Assembly (NCBI GenBank): GCA_917880885.1 | Contig: OU862913.1 | Location: 41,139,460-41,203,459, forward strand | Origin: Limnephilus marmoratus | Lineage: Eukaryota > Arthropoda > Insecta > Trichoptera > Limnephilidae | DNA length: 64,000 nt | Direction: 5' to 3' | Shown: positions 56,901 to 60,859 of the stretch, one piece after another | Numbering within the stretch: position 1 is the stretch's first letter | How the letters are laid out: each line of letters opens with the position of its first letter | Translations under genes and position numbers: made by a program | The notes under the pieces: model-generated | Seen by the model: the letters and a program-made list of their open reading frames with translations, nothing else | What the model was told of the DNA's origin: nothing | Databases searched by the model: none

Positions 56901-57065
56901 CTCGATGATGAAGGTGTGCAGGCGGCCCTCGGTGGCGCCCACCTTACAGCGCTTGTTGGCCTTCTCAGCGATCCACTCCTTGATGCCCGCAAGAGGTTTG
57001 CCCACGCAAACCAGGTTCAGCTTGCCGCGCCGCTTTATCAGCTGGTCCGCTTTCGCCACAAGTTT
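26814..57065 (-). CDS. ACLY: ATP-citrate synthase (ATP-citrate lyase), 18 coding exons, 5' end missing
   Basis: The enzyme cleaves cytosolic citrate with CoA and ATP to acetyl-CoA and oxaloacetate, supplying acetyl units for lipid synthesis and protein acetylation. Eighteen exons with GT/AG borders and matching phases join into 3105 nt (1034 residues plus stop). Order along the protein: ATP-grasp half (exons 1-5), CoA-binding Rossmann part (exons 8-12), the active-site phosphohistidine in VQFGHAGS (exon 13), and the citryl-CoA lyase half with [22 protein letters not shown] and LNVDG (exons 14-18), which match the human catalytic His900, His975 and Asp1026 regions. The human protein is 1101 residues; here roughly the first 54 are not found and should lie upstream, beyond 64000. 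The exons are GC-rich against AT-rich introns. The linker in exons 6-7 lacks the Akt/PKA-type site of vertebrates. Family identity is certain; exact borders are inferred by eye. Confidence 0.97.
27183..27684 (+). mobile_element. piggyBac-like MITE M, copy 2 (ACLY intron 17)
   Basis: 502 bp bounded by TTAA (27183, 27681), with CCTCTAATGGGCCGGATCCG at the left and the inverted end CACTCAGAGG. An NRF1/ewg-type site lies at 27226-27237. Confidence 0.9.
27855..27960 (-). repeat. SINE family A, 3' fragment
   Basis: CTCCCGTCTGGAGCCAGTGA and CCAATTGGGG match the 3' part of family A in minus orientation. A similar short fragment lies at 48450-48500, and another near 18290-18345 (plus). Confidence 0.65.
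28074..28280 (-). CDS. ACLY: ACLY exon 17
   Basis: 207 nt; one base in, two out. It encodes [20 protein letters not shown] and [19 protein letters not shown], with the catalytic aspartate of LNVDG (human Asp1026). The acceptor is TATTTCAG; the donor is GTAACG. Confidence 0.97.
28345..28615 (+). pseudogene. LINE reverse transcriptase C-terminal fragment
   Basis: The plus frame at 28348 reads [32 protein letters not shown] and [14 protein letters not shown]. These are the usual C-terminal tail motifs of CR1/L2-like LINEs. No catalytic region is present. It lies between ACLY exons 16 and 17; plus strand, so antisense to ACLY. Confidence 0.75.
28740..28960 (-). mobile_element. CR1-like LINE 3' fragment
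   Basis: GCCGGCAAATCATTCTGTTG and the downstream TGACGCTAGTTCCTTC on plus match the 57290-57730 family, with internal losses. Confidence 0.55.
29273..29406 (-). CDS. ACLY: ACLY exon 16
   Basis: 134 nt, phase 0 in, two bases out. It encodes [20 protein letters not shown] and GELIMGIGH; the last residue is the conserved histidine of GIGHR (human His975). The acceptor is TCTCCAG; the donor is GTAAAC. Confidence 0.96.
29475..29963 (+). mobile_element. piggyBac-like MITE M, copy 3 (ACLY intron 15)
   Basis: 489 bp with TTAACCTGTAATCGGCCGGA at left and CCGGCCTTTGACAGGTTAA at right; TTAA on both sides. It belongs to the subfamily with CCTGT ends, together with copies 7 and 9. Confidence 0.9.
29963..30180 (+). 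mobile_element. Family G retroelement, partial
   Basis: Directly follows MITE M3 and carries CACCAACTGCGTGGCAGGCC and ATCCGTTACTCCTGGACACA. Both ends are truncated. It lies just beside ACLY exon 15. Confidence 0.7.
30258..30420 (-). CDS. ACLY: ACLY exon 15
   Basis: 163 nt; the first base completes a tryptophan codon, and it ends in phase 0. It contains [14 protein letters not shown] (catalytic His of the citrate-synthase-like fold, human His900) and [18 protein letters not shown]. The acceptor is GATTGCAG; the donor is GTAAGT. Confidence 0.97.
30465..30712 (+). mobile_element. Family G retroelement, internally deleted
   Basis: Keeps the 5' part (GCCCCGGGAACCATTTAT) and the 3' tail with the imperfect CCTGAGG...CATCAG hairpin and an A-run (30702-30711), but lacks the middle. 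Confidence 0.7.
30886..31389 (+). mobile_element. piggyBac-like MITE M, copy 4 (ACLY intron 14)
   Basis: 504 bp, TTAACCTCTAATAGGCCGGA to CTTCCAGAGGTTAA. The right TTAA is also the left TTAA of copy 5. Confidence 0.9.
31386..31842 (+). mobile_element. piggyBac-like MITE M, copy 5, sharing a TTAA with copy 4
   Basis: 457 bp, TTAACCTCTTATTTGCCGGA to CCCGTCACAGGTTAA. A diverged subfamily that lacks the GCGCATGCGC block. It sits head-to-tail with copy 4 with only one TTAA between them. Confidence 0.88.
32072..32214 (-). CDS. ACLY: ACLY exon 14 (start of citryl-CoA lyase half)
   Basis: 143 nt, phase 0 in, two bases out. It encodes [20 protein letters not shown] and the following [14 protein letters not shown], matching human [20 protein letters not shown]. 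The acceptor is TTTCCAG; the donor is GTCAGT. Confidence 0.96.
32325..32875 (+). pseudogene. CR1-like LINE 3' end, antisense to ACLY
   Basis: The plus strand encodes a decayed C-terminus with the family motif [10 protein letters not shown] near 32711-32740, then the 3' untranslated part with CCCTGAAGGAAATTAATTTC, CTTAGGGCC and an A-run (32872). Upstream frames (32336-32671) are shifted. It lies between exons 13 and 14. Confidence 0.75.
32981..33219 (-). CDS. ACLY: ACLY exon 13 (active-site phosphohistidine)
   Basis: 239 nt; the first two bases complete a serine codon, and it ends in phase 0. [14 protein letters not shown] carries the histidine that is autophosphorylated in the catalytic cycle (human His760). 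The exon continues through a variable stretch to LPMDYDWAM. The acceptor is TTTGTAG; the donor is GTGAGT. Confidence 0.96.
33348..33723 (-). mobile_element. Family G retroelement, left member of a head-to-head pair
   Basis: Minus-strand copy: GGTTGTTGGTTATCC-like 5' part near 33690, 3' tail near 33350 (AGCTCCACACG). It meets another G copy in opposite orientation at about 33712. Confidence 0.75.
33712..34153 (+). mobile_element. Family G retroelement, near full length
   Basis: From TTTGGGAGGCGG through GGTTCGCTAC and CCTGGACACACTAACCCCCA to the tail GCCCTGAGGAGAATTATTTT, CCTCAGGGCC and an A-run. About 440 bp. No coding frame. It is the best copy from which to read the family. Confidence 0.8.
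34233..34372 (-). CDS. ACLY: ACLY exon 12
   Basis: 140 nt; one base in, one base out. It encodes [20 protein letters not shown] and [15 protein letters not shown], matching the human GEIGGTEEYK region. The acceptor is TTTTCCAG; the donor is GTAAGT. Confidence 0.96.
34507..35178 (-). mobile_element. MITE family P, copy 3 in ACLY intron
   Basis: Same orientation as copy 2 and very similar to it, lying in the intron between exons 11 and 12. The right terminal repeat is followed by TA; the left end is slightly eroded. The internal hairpin is intact. Confidence 0.88.
35311..36275 (+). pseudogene. mariner transposon with internally deleted transposase
   Basis: The 30-bp terminal repeats (CGAGGTCTATTCAGAAACTA left; inverted at 36246-36275 with one mismatch) are flanked by TA (35309, 36276). 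The transposase starts at ATG 35473 ([40 protein letters not shown]), shifts frame near 35690-35710, resumes ([15 protein letters not shown]), and keeps the first catalytic Asp in IVTGDETWV. The middle with the second Asp motif is deleted after LFWERS, and it ends [16 protein letters not shown]. 965 bp against about 1.3 kb for full elements. It lies between ACLY exons 11 and 12. Not functional. Confidence 0.9.
36400..36815 (+). pseudogene. LINE reverse transcriptase fragment with catalytic box remnant
   Basis: Plus frame near 36410-36545: [20 protein letters not shown] and [14 protein letters not shown], the reverse transcriptase motifs with A-D-D in place of F/Y-A-D-D. It then jumps to a C-terminal tail ([20 protein letters not shown]) with ~100 codons missing between. 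Decayed. Confidence 0.78.
36818..37320 (+). mobile_element. Family R element, near full length
   Basis: Starts CCCTCTCAGGCTAATTTGTT and ends GAGGCTTGAAGAGTTAA. It shares interior blocks (AAAAAAGTGAGGTGGC) with the other R copies and with the arms of the palindrome at 20785-22970. No coding frame. It lies between ACLY exons 11 and 12. Confidence 0.65.
37453..37593 (-). CDS. ACLY: ACLY exon 11
   Basis: 141 nt; the first base completes a serine codon, two bases out. It encodes [20 protein letters not shown] and [20 protein letters not shown], the SGGM-N loop near the phosphohistidine in this fold. The acceptor is ATTCCCAG; the donor is GTACAA. Confidence 0.96.
37594..38094. other. Intron stretch without recognised element
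   Basis: Part of the 5.9-kb ACLY intron upstream of exon 11. Short ORFs on plus show no family motif. Confidence 0.35.
38153..38649 (-). mobile_element. piggyBac-like MITE M, copy 6, inserted in a family R remnant
   Basis: 497 bp, minus orientation, bounded by TTAA. The flanks ATAGAGCTTTAA and TTAATTGCGAAGCGGAAAAG join into the same sequence found uninterrupted at 21502-21530, which serves as an empty site. An NRF1/ewg-type site lies at 38595-38606. Confidence 0.92.
38688..39164 (+). mobile_element. piggyBac-like MITE M, copy 7
   Basis: 477 bp, TTAACCTCTTATTTGCCGGA to CCGGCCTTTGACAGGTTAA. The NRF1/ewg-type motif lies at 38731-38742. Confidence 0.9.
39285..39625. repeat. Hairpin element with 22-bp perfect stem
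   Basis: GTCGGTACGTTTTGCTTTTT at 39384-39405 is perfectly inverted at 39513-39534. Weaker inverted similarity continues outwards (ATTCCCC near 39307 and GGGGAATAC near 39605). It is probably a small MITE; borders are uncertain. Confidence 0.5.
39919..40240 (+). mobile_element. Family G retroelement, partial
   Basis: Starts TTTGGGAGGCGTTATAGGTA and contains CCCCAAGTGGTCCGCTATGT. The tail is truncated near the CCTCTACACAGC motif. Confidence 0.7.
40241..41324. other. AT-rich intron stretch with TA microsatellite
   Basis: No gene. A (TA)n tract of ~20 bp at 40886-40902; two near copies of CTACAGAAATATAAAAAAA at 41130 and 41178, period about 48. Confidence 0.45.
41400..41860 (+). pseudogene. LINE reverse transcriptase C-terminal fragment
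   Basis: Plus frames give [20 protein letters not shown] and then, after a G10 run and a shift, [20 protein letters not shown] and [20 protein letters not shown]. This is the standard tail of Jockey-type LINEs. It is frameshifted at the G-run and once more near 41640. Confidence 0.75.
41488..41499. repeat. G-run in a LINE fragment
   Basis: A run of 10 or more G breaks the LINE frame here. A comparable C-run of ~20 lies at 42317-42337. Both are error-prone for sequencing, so exact lengths are unsure. Confidence 0.8.
42340..42895 (+). mobile_element. Family R element
   Basis: Begins after a 20-bp C-run with GGCTATTTGTTAGCTTTGGG and contains AAAAAAGTGAGGTGACGG and a G-A-rich end AGGCCTAAGGGATA. 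It lies in the long intron between exons 10 and 11. Partial copies lie at 43730-44030 and 45770-46115 (minus, ending GGGGTTAA). Confidence 0.6.
42896..43530. other. Intron stretch without recognised gene
   Basis: AT-rich to 43140, then more mixed sequence. A short TTAGG-like run (43513-43530) ends next to the exon 10 donor. Confidence 0.35.
43538..43653 (-). CDS. ACLY: ACLY exon 10
   Basis: 116 nt, phase 0 in, two bases out. It encodes [20 protein letters not shown] and [14 protein letters not shown], nearly identical to the human protein. The acceptor is TGTTGCAG; the donor is GTGAGA. The downstream intron (5.9 kb) is the longest between seen exons. Confidence 0.96.
44040..44535. repeat. 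139-bp tandem array beside ACLY exon 9
   Basis: GGCGCAAGCGATTCTGA recurs at 44181, 44320 and 44459, exactly 139 bp apart, with a partial unit at 44045. Units are nearly identical. Each carries the internal hairpin of MITE M (AGCGATTCTGACCTTG with AGGGTTAAAATCGC), so the array arose by amplification of a MITE fragment. Confidence 0.92.
44590..44786 (-). CDS. ACLY: ACLY exon 9
   Basis: 197 nt; the first two bases complete a valine codon, and it ends in phase 0. It encodes [20 protein letters not shown] and [20 protein letters not shown], Rossmann-fold segments of the CoA-binding part. The acceptor is TTCCCGCAG; the donor is GTGAGG. A 139-bp tandem array starts about 60 bp beyond the donor. Confidence 0.96.
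44872..44993. mobile_element. Family H element with 12-bp target duplication
   Basis: 122 bp containing CTGTCCGAAATGTTGGCTAA and CACCCCAAAAACAAACAATG, flanked by TGGAACTGTCTT at 44860-44871 and 44994-45005. No terminal inverted repeat and no A-tail in this copy. Confidence 0.8.
45180..45583 (-). repeat. tRNA-derived SINE, family A, copy in ACLY intron
   Basis: On the minus strand it runs from the tRNA-like head (45513-45583, B box GGGTTCGAACCC) through the shared body to an A-tail of about 15 (45165-45180). It is the clearest full-length copy in the window. It lies between exons 8 and 9. Confidence 0.85.
45645..45717 (+). repeat. tRNA-like head of SINE family B (Thr-TGT-like)
   Basis: 73 nt folding as a tRNA: acceptor GGTTCCG with TGGAGCC and discriminator A, D-arm GCTC/GAGC, T-arm CTGGG/CCCAG. 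The anticodon loop CATGTAA would read TGT (Thr), but position 33 is A, not T, and the anticodon stem has one mismatch. Flanking sequence on both sides is shared with 58320-58470, so this is a SINE head rather than a tRNA gene. Confidence 0.65.
46165..46288 (-). CDS. ACLY: ACLY exon 8
   Basis: 124 nt, phase 0 in, one base out. It encodes [20 protein letters not shown] and [19 protein letters not shown], clearly the start of the CoA-binding part. The acceptor is GTTGCAG; the donor is GTAATA. A perfect 30-bp palindrome lies 41 nt upstream of the exon (46329-46358). Confidence 0.96.
46329..46358. repeat. Perfect 30-bp palindrome near ACLY exon 8 acceptor
   Basis: CGATAGCTATCCAAA is followed at once by its exact reverse complement. 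It lies 41 nt upstream of exon 8 on the transcribed strand and is an isolated unit of the array at 46853-47355. Confidence 0.95.
46359..46852. other. Intron sequence separating the X palindrome from array X
   Basis: No coding frame or known repeat. It contains a cluster of six-cutter sites (CGGCCG, GTCGAC, GAATTC at 46740-46760; ACTAGT at 46824), taken as chance. Confidence 0.35.
46853..47355. repeat. Palindromic minisatellite X
   Basis: About 10 units of 35-60 bp built on GAGCGATAGCTACCCAAATT plus TGGATAGCTATCGCTTATGC, each nearly self-complementary. A second unit type reads GAGCGATTACTACCCAAATT and GGGTAGCACCACTT. It lies in the intron between exons 7 and 8. Confidence 0.9.
47468..48001 (+). 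mobile_element. piggyBac-like MITE M, copy 8 (divergent, composite)
   Basis: 534 bp with perfect 18-bp ends TTAACTCGTTGAATGCCG and the inverse at 47984-48001, TTAA on both sides. The interior repeats the family start twice (47500-47580 and 47650-47760), suggesting one copy inserted in another. An NRF1/ewg-type motif lies at 47677-47688. Confidence 0.85.
48228..48383 (-). CDS. ACLY: ACLY exon 7 (linker)
   Basis: 156 nt, exactly 52 codons. The first ~38 residues are a charged, poorly conserved linker ([20 protein letters not shown] and onwards); the end, [14 protein letters not shown], matches human KAIVWGMQTRAVQ. No RxRxxS-type Akt/PKA motif is seen, unlike the vertebrate linker. The acceptor is ATTCTAG; the donor is GTAATC. 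Confidence 0.92.
48500..48915 (-). mobile_element. Family G retroelement, minus strand
   Basis: From about 48915 (GGTACCGCCGCACCGGGAAC on minus) down to the T-run at 48508-48519, with the usual middle blocks. It lies between ACLY exons 6 and 7. Confidence 0.75.
49040..49475 (-). pseudogene. LINE reverse transcriptase C-terminal fragment
   Basis: The minus strand reads [24 protein letters not shown] motifs near 49400-49470 and then [20 protein letters not shown] and [16 protein letters not shown]. Several stops intervene. The same tail, also decayed, is on plus at 60860-61250. Confidence 0.65.
49635..49812 (-). CDS. ACLY: ACLY exon 6
   Basis: 178 nt; the first base completes an arginine codon, and it ends in phase 0. 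It encodes [20 protein letters not shown] then [18 protein letters not shown], followed by the start of the inter-domain linker. The acceptor is CTTTAG; the donor is GTGAGT. Confidence 0.95.
50233..51095. mobile_element. Inverted-repeat element inserted in MITE M copy 9
   Basis: AGGCCACTTGCAT at the left and ATGCAAGTGACCT at the right form 13-bp ends (one mismatch). Comparison with other M copies suggests a 2-bp AT duplication. 863 bp, no coding frame. It carries a perfect 17-bp hairpin at 50721-50766. Confidence 0.75.
50721..50766. repeat. Perfect 17-bp stem hairpin
   Basis: CTGAAGAGAACCCCGTA at 50721-50737 is exactly inverted at 50750-50766 with a 12-nt loop. It is far more stable than the AT-rich surroundings. 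Confidence 0.93.
51322..51479 (-). CDS. ACLY: ACLY exon 5
   Basis: 158 nt, phase 0 in, two bases out. It encodes [18 protein letters not shown] and [17 protein letters not shown], matching the human segment ending the ATP-grasp half. The acceptor is GTGTTCAG; the donor is GTACGC. A solo MITE end (51281-51300) lies just inside the downstream intron. Confidence 0.96.
51917..52824 (-). mobile_element. MITE family T, copy 2 in ACLY intron
   Basis: 908 bp with CAGGGTGTCCGGTGGTAAAG ends, flanked by TA at 51915-51916 and 52825-52826. The interior is inverted relative to copy 1 and keeps GGTGGACATTTTGAAAATTT on the minus strand (encoding GGHFENLL). This is Tc1/mariner-type by duplication and ends. 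It lies between ACLY exons 4 and 5. Confidence 0.88.
52907..53119 (-). CDS. ACLY: ACLY exon 4
   Basis: 213 nt, exactly 71 codons. It encodes [20 protein letters not shown] and continues [13 protein letters not shown] and [12 protein letters not shown], the glycine-rich segment conserved in ATP-citrate lyase and succinyl-CoA synthetase beta. The acceptor is TTTTTCCAG; the donor is GTAACT. Confidence 0.96.
53231..53737 (-). mobile_element. piggyBac-like MITE M, copy 10 (ACLY intron 3)
   Basis: 507 bp in minus orientation, TTAACCTCTGAGTGGCCAGG to GGCCCATTAAAGGTTAA; TTAA on both sides. Confidence 0.9.
53990..54265. repeat. 108-bp tandem repeat, three units
   Basis: CCAAAGTTTCATCACAACCG at 53999 recurs about every 108 bp (near 54107 and 54215), so the plus frame (53688-54293) reads a 36-codon repeat ([17 protein letters not shown]). 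The upstream C-rich tract and lack of any family match argue against a real protein. Confidence 0.75.
54506..54764 (-). CDS. ACLY: ACLY exon 3
   Basis: 259 nt; the first base completes a lysine codon from exon 2, and it ends in phase 0. It contains [19 protein letters not shown] and [20 protein letters not shown], both highly conserved in the family; the LEINPL stretch belongs to the Mg-ATP site of ATP-grasp enzymes. The acceptor is TTTTGTAG; the donor is GTACGA. Confidence 0.96.
54785..55000 (+). mobile_element. Family R element, partial
   Basis: Matches the first ~100 bp of family R (TTTTCGGAACAACTCATATA) and then the block shared with 18770-18890. It sits beside exon 3 of ACLY. Confidence 0.55.
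55150..55633. repeat. Degenerate tandem copies of the ACLY exon 2 end
   Basis: Units of ~100-128 bp beginning TGTACTAACTTCCTCTTGGC (plus strand) at 55521, 55405, 55304 and 55176; the exon 2 border itself starts the same way at 55625. Copies at 55185 and 55395 also contain GGAGACGGCCTGTAAGA and CCTGCT(C/A)GAT from the exon. Confidence 0.88.
55634..55824 (-). CDS. ACLY: ACLY exon 2
   Basis: 191 nt, phase 0 in, two bases out. It encodes [20 protein letters not shown] and then [13 protein letters not shown], the succinyl-CoA-synthetase-beta-like core. The acceptor is TTTTTTCAG; the donor is GTTAGT, weaker than most in this gene. Degenerate copies of the last ~45 bp of this exon plus its donor lie in the intron just downstream (55176-55560). 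Confidence 0.94.
55953..56029 (-). repeat. tRNA-like sequence
   Basis: On the minus strand: GTAGCACAGTGGATAAGATC and GCGGGTTCAAGTCCCGT with a good T-arm, but two acceptor mismatches and a poor anticodon arm. Probably a tRNA-derived SINE head or tRNA pseudogene. It lies between ACLY exons 1 and 2. Confidence 0.5.
56030..56700. other. Intron stretch without recognised gene
   Basis: Contains a scrap of family G (56150-56212). A minus ORF (56155-56349) shows no motif. Confidence 0.35.
56701..56879. repeat. Degenerate TTAGG repeat run at an ACLY donor
   Basis: About 25 variants of GGTTAGGTTAGG between 56725 and 56878. The run ends on the GT of the exon 1 splice donor. Confidence 0.85.
56880..57065 (-). 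CDS. ACLY: ACLY coding exon 1 seen (ATP-grasp start)
   Basis: 186 nt, phase 0 to phase 0, 62 residues. It contains [14 protein letters not shown], matching the human [10 protein letters not shown] segment near residue 60, and ends EPFVPHTQ. The acceptor is TTTAG at 57066-57070; the donor is GTAACC. The intron begins directly with degenerate TTAGG-type repeats. The preceding exon or exons (N-terminus) were not found between 57066 and 64000. Confidence 0.93.
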
Positions 57066-57207
57066 CTAAATAACACGAAAAAAAAAACATTTAGTTTTAT
57101 TTTTAACTTAATTAATAAAACCTCAAATTGTAATATTTAATTAATGAAGACAATATTAGTGCCTGTTCAGAAAGGGCGAATTCGCTGCGAATCGTTACGC
57201 ATGTAAA

Positions 57208-57810
57208 CAGTGGCAGCTCGTGGCTTTTGGGTGTGCTAGTGTTAATATTTAAAAAATGGCATTATTGATGTTGTTTTATTTTTTATTTTACATTAACTCC
57301 ACACAGGAGGCCCTGAGGAAAATGATTTCCCTCAGTGCCTATGTCATCTGGGATGCTGTGTGGAGGGTCTCTTTGAGGAGAAGAAGGAATGAACATTGGT
57401 CTTGAAGAGACCCATGTTGTAGGAAGGAAGAAACACAGAGGCCGGCAAATCATTCCACAGCCGAGCTGTTGAACACAAGAACGAGTCGAAGAAACGACCC
57501 GTTCTCCATGTACAAATGTTAAGCACGCGTTTGGCGTGTTTCCCGACTATGCACCGGTGCCGAAGGGATCAATGATGCTAGTTCCACGAAGCATGTAATA
57601 CCGGTAGAACAAGGATGGCATTCCCACCCGACGCCTGTGCTCTAAAGATTGCAATCCGTCTGTTAAGATGGGAGAATCTATTAAACGGACCGCCCGTTTT
57701 TGCACAGAGTCGAGGGTGTTTTTCAAAAATTTTCGCTTGTAGCAATATCAATAATGCCATTTTTTTAATATTAGCACTCTAGCACACCTAAAGGTCACGA
57801 GCCGCCACTG
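57208..57810. mobile_element. Element U (hAT-like ends), carrying a LINE fragment
   Basis: ~60-bp inverted ends beginning CAGTGGCAGCTCGTGGCTTT (left) and CAGTGGCGGCTCGTGACCTT (right, inverted). The start CAGTGGCGGCT is the same as in the hAT element at 6921-7901. The interior is mostly a CR1-like LINE 3' end. Confidence 0.7.
57290..57730 (-). pseudogene. CR1-like LINE 3' end
   Basis: The minus strand reads [20 protein letters not shown] then GLFKTNVHSFFSSKRPSTQH, the standard C-terminus of CR1-like LINEs, followed by the 3' part with the CCCTGAGGGAAATCATTTTC palindrome (57311-57338). It lies inside element U. Confidence 0.82.
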
Positions 57811-57835
57811 TGCGTAAGTATACGTGCGCGTTTCA

Positions 57836-58156
57836 ATTTGGGAGGCGGGAATGGGTACAGCCGCCCCAAGAAACTTTATTGGATGACCAACACCTCTGCC
57901 ATAGATCACCCCAAGTGGTTCGCTACGTTTGGTGATTTAGCAGGGGTGCCCGGGTTCATGGGGTGAGGTTTGTCTAGGTCTTGGAGGTGGATGACCAGGA
58001 CACGCTGAACCCCAGATTCCTACCCACCACTTAAACCGTTTTCCATCCCAGAACTCTCCTCTCCTTCCTTTCCTTAAAAAATACCTAAAGATGACATAGG
58101 CCCTGAGGGAAATTATTTTCCTCAGGGGCTCCTGTGTGGAGCTCAAGAAAAAAAAA
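57836..58156 (+). mobile_element. Family G retroelement, internally shortened
   Basis: TTTGGGAGGCGGGAATGGGT at the start; GGCCCTGAGGGAAATTATTT and CCTCAGGGGCTCCTGTGTGG at the end, followed by A12. Nested inside the larger inverted-repeat element 57161-58311. Confidence 0.78.
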
Positions 58157-58364
58157 AAGGCGAGGTACTAGGTGCCAATAGATTGGGTCCAGAGGCATTA
58201 CGCGTGTTTAAAATATGCATGTAACTGGCGCATAGTACCAAGGGCAATGGCAAGATCAACGCTCCTCCTGGAAGCAAACGTACACGCGTAATTCGATCCT
58301 TCTGAACAAGGTCTTAGCGAAACTCAATCGAAAATCTGAAATAGAAAAATCGGTAAAAGATATG

Positions 58365-58438
58365 ATCACATCTAGGACTCAAACCCAGAACCTATGACTT
58401 GCCGGGTCAGTGCTCTACCAACTGAGCTAATGTGTCCC
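58365..58438 (-). repeat. tRNA-like head of SINE family B (degenerate)
   Basis: On the minus strand: TTAGCTCAGTTGGTAGAGCA (A box) and GGTTCTGGGTTTGAGTCC (B box). The acceptor stem is degraded and position 33 is not T. The flanks match those of 45645-45717 (TTAAATATGACCAAAT upstream, AGATTTTCGATT downstream). Confidence 0.65.
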
Positions 58439-58474
58439 TATCTGATTTGGTCATATTTAACAGTAACAATTTTC

Positions 58475-60765
58475 GACCCAGAACTATGAAAATGCAAACT
58501 CATTGTGGGCTAAATTTGAAATGCATTGCAAAAATGAAGCGAGGTCCATACTGGGCGTTTCGAAAGGAGGCATAAGTACAGGAAAAGATCCTACATGGTG
58601 GAACGAAGAGGTAAAGGAAGCTCTCAAAAACAAGAAAAATCTCTTTAAGGTCTGGCAACGCTCTGAGACAGACAATGATCGAGATAAATATATGAAAGCT
58701 AAAAAAACTGCTAAAACATGTGTAGCGCAGTCAAGAGCCAAATCACGACAGGAATTCTACAACAACCTTGAGAATGCCGAAACTGATGCTGAAATATTCA
58801 GAATAGCCAAAACTAGAAACAAATCAACCCGAGACATCAAAACCAATAAGTATATCAAAAGTAAAAGTCAGACGCTGCTTACTTCAAACGAAGATATCAA
58901 TCATAGGTGGTTCGAATACTAAAAAGAACTTCTAAATGAAGAATATCCAAGTAACAGCTTCAAACCCTTACCTCCAGTCGAGGGCCCGATCCAGGAGATT
59001 AGCAGAGATAAAGTCAAGCAAGCCATCAAAAGGATGAAGAATTGTAAAGCTGTAGGACCCGATGAGATACCGGCAGATCTATGGAAGTCATTAGGAATGG
59101 TAGCGATAGAATGGCTCACAAACCTATTTAATAAAATAGGCAGATATAAAATTCCTGAGGCGTGGCGGCAAAGCTTCCTTGTACCATTCTATAAAAATAA
59201 AGGTGACGTTACACAGTGTGGTAATTACAGGGGCATAAAGTTAACCTCACACACTCTTAAAATCTGGGAACGCATACTGAATAAACGAATATATGATCTT
59301 GCCAAAATCACACCAAATCAATTCGGTTTCACCCCTTCAAAATCTACGACAGACGCATTACAGGCGGTGAGAATAGTAATGGAAAAATACCGTCTCAATA
59401 GGGAAAACTTACACTTCATCTTTATCGACTTAGAAAAAGCTTTCGACCGAGTGCCAAGAAGACTTGTGTGGCAAGCTATGAGAGCTCAGGAACTACCAGA
59501 ACATTATGTGAACCTCATAGAAGACATGTATAACAATACCCGCACAAGGGTCAGAAGCCCGGTCGGTCTGAGCCGAGAATTCGAGGTTGAGGTGGGAGTT
59601 CACCAAGGTTCGGCGCTTAGCCCATTACTGTTCAACTTAGTAATGGATTACATCACCAAAAATATTCAAAAGAAACTACCCTGGAACCTTCTGTATGCAG
59701 ACGATATCGTACTGATTGCCAAAACTGCGGAAGATCTGCAAAATACCTCGACAGAATGGATAACAGCACTTGAAACATCAGGACTTCGTGTCAGCAGGTC
59801 AAAAACGGAGCACTTGGAATGTATTTTCGTTATATGTTTTTGGGGTGTTGTGCCGTGTTGCGCTACCTCCTTCTTTAGCCAACGTTTCGGACATCGTTGC
59901 AGTGTCCATCATCAGGGCAGATCCGGCAGATCCGGTAGATGTGTAACACATGTGTATCCGGTAGATGTGGACACTGCAACGATGTCCGAAACGTTGGCTA
60001 AAGAAGGAGGTAGCGCAACACGGCACAACACCCCAAAAACATATAACGAAAATGCTTCTGGCCGTGAAAATCTTAAAACTTATCCCACTTGGAATGTAAT
60101 TTCAGCAGTACAGCGAGCAACACCACCGTTTACTATCCAGACAGAATGCCGGTGCCAAAAGTAGAATCTTTCAAATACCTTGGCTCAGTAATAACAAAAG
60201 ATGCAAATGTAGAGGCCGATGTATCTCACAGAGTAAATGTTGCGTGGCAGAAGTGGCGATCACTCACTGGAGTACTGTGCGATTCAAGCATGCCCATTCG
60301 CACAAAAGGCAAAATATACAAAACTGCAGTGAGACCAGCAATGCTGTATGGGGCTGAGTGTTGGACAGTGAAGGAAAATCACCTCCAAAAACTGCACGTT
60401 GCAGAAATGAAAATGCTTAGATGGTCAGGTGGGGTTAGAAACTGGACAAAATACGAAACGAACATATAAGAGGTAGTTTCAAGGTAGCCCCCCTTCCTGA
60501 AAAACTAACAGAAAGTCGCTTACGGTGGTATGGTCATGTAATGAGAAGAGACAAAGAACACGTGTGCCATAAAGCGCTAGCTATACCTGAAATAAAAAGA
60601 GGAAGAGGACGCCCCCCTCTGACATGGTGGACCAGCATGGCAAAAATAGCTCAAAATTTCCCCAATCCAACAACCCAAGACCGGTCGTCTTGGCGCAGAT
60701 TGATTAGGAGAGCCGACCCCACTTAAAGTGGGAAGTGGCAAAGAAAAAGAAGAAGAACTATGTTC
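58475..60765 (+). pseudogene. RTE-like LINE, 5' truncated and broken
   Basis: The reverse transcriptase frame starts in ANSLWAKFEMHCKNEARSIL, has a stop at 58920, then continues from MKNCKAVGPDEIPADLWKSL through FIDLEKAFDRVPRRLVW (first Asp), GVHQGSALSPLLFNLVMD and LLYADDIVLIA (YADD). Family H is inserted at 59824-60085, after which FKYLGSVITKDANVEADVSH follows in frame; a shift near 60440 leads to RLRWYGHVMRRDKEHVC and a stop at 60724. The 3' end is GAAAAAGAAGAAGAA. Catalytic residues remain, but the gene is dead. Confidence 0.9.
59824..60085. mobile_element. Family H element, inverted dimer, 13-bp target duplication
   Basis: Two arms are inverted copies: GCTACCTCCTTCTTTAGCCA at 59860 and its inverse near 60000. 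It is flanked by CACTTGGAATGTA at 59811-59823 and 60086-60098, inside the RTE-like LINE, whose frame continues when it is removed. A third, partial family member lies at 63680-63745. Confidence 0.88.
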
Positions 60766-60859
60766 CAACATTATCTTCATTTTCTTAATGCATATTTTTA
60801 TAGGCTGCTATCTTTATGTATGATTGCAAGATTCAACCAGAACTAAATGCTATCTTGGA

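Larger units (their letters stand above)
57161..58311. mobile_element. Inverted-repeat element V with nested insertions
   Basis: GCCTGTTCAGAAAGGGCGAA at 57161 and the inverted CCTTGTTCAGAAGGATCGAA at the right end (58290-58311) are its termini. Inside are element U (57208-57810) and a family G copy (57836-58156). Confidence 0.6.

Noticed and set aside
59799..60026. Minus ORF of 75 codons in the LINE
   Set aside because: Produced by the inverted dimer of family H; no gene.
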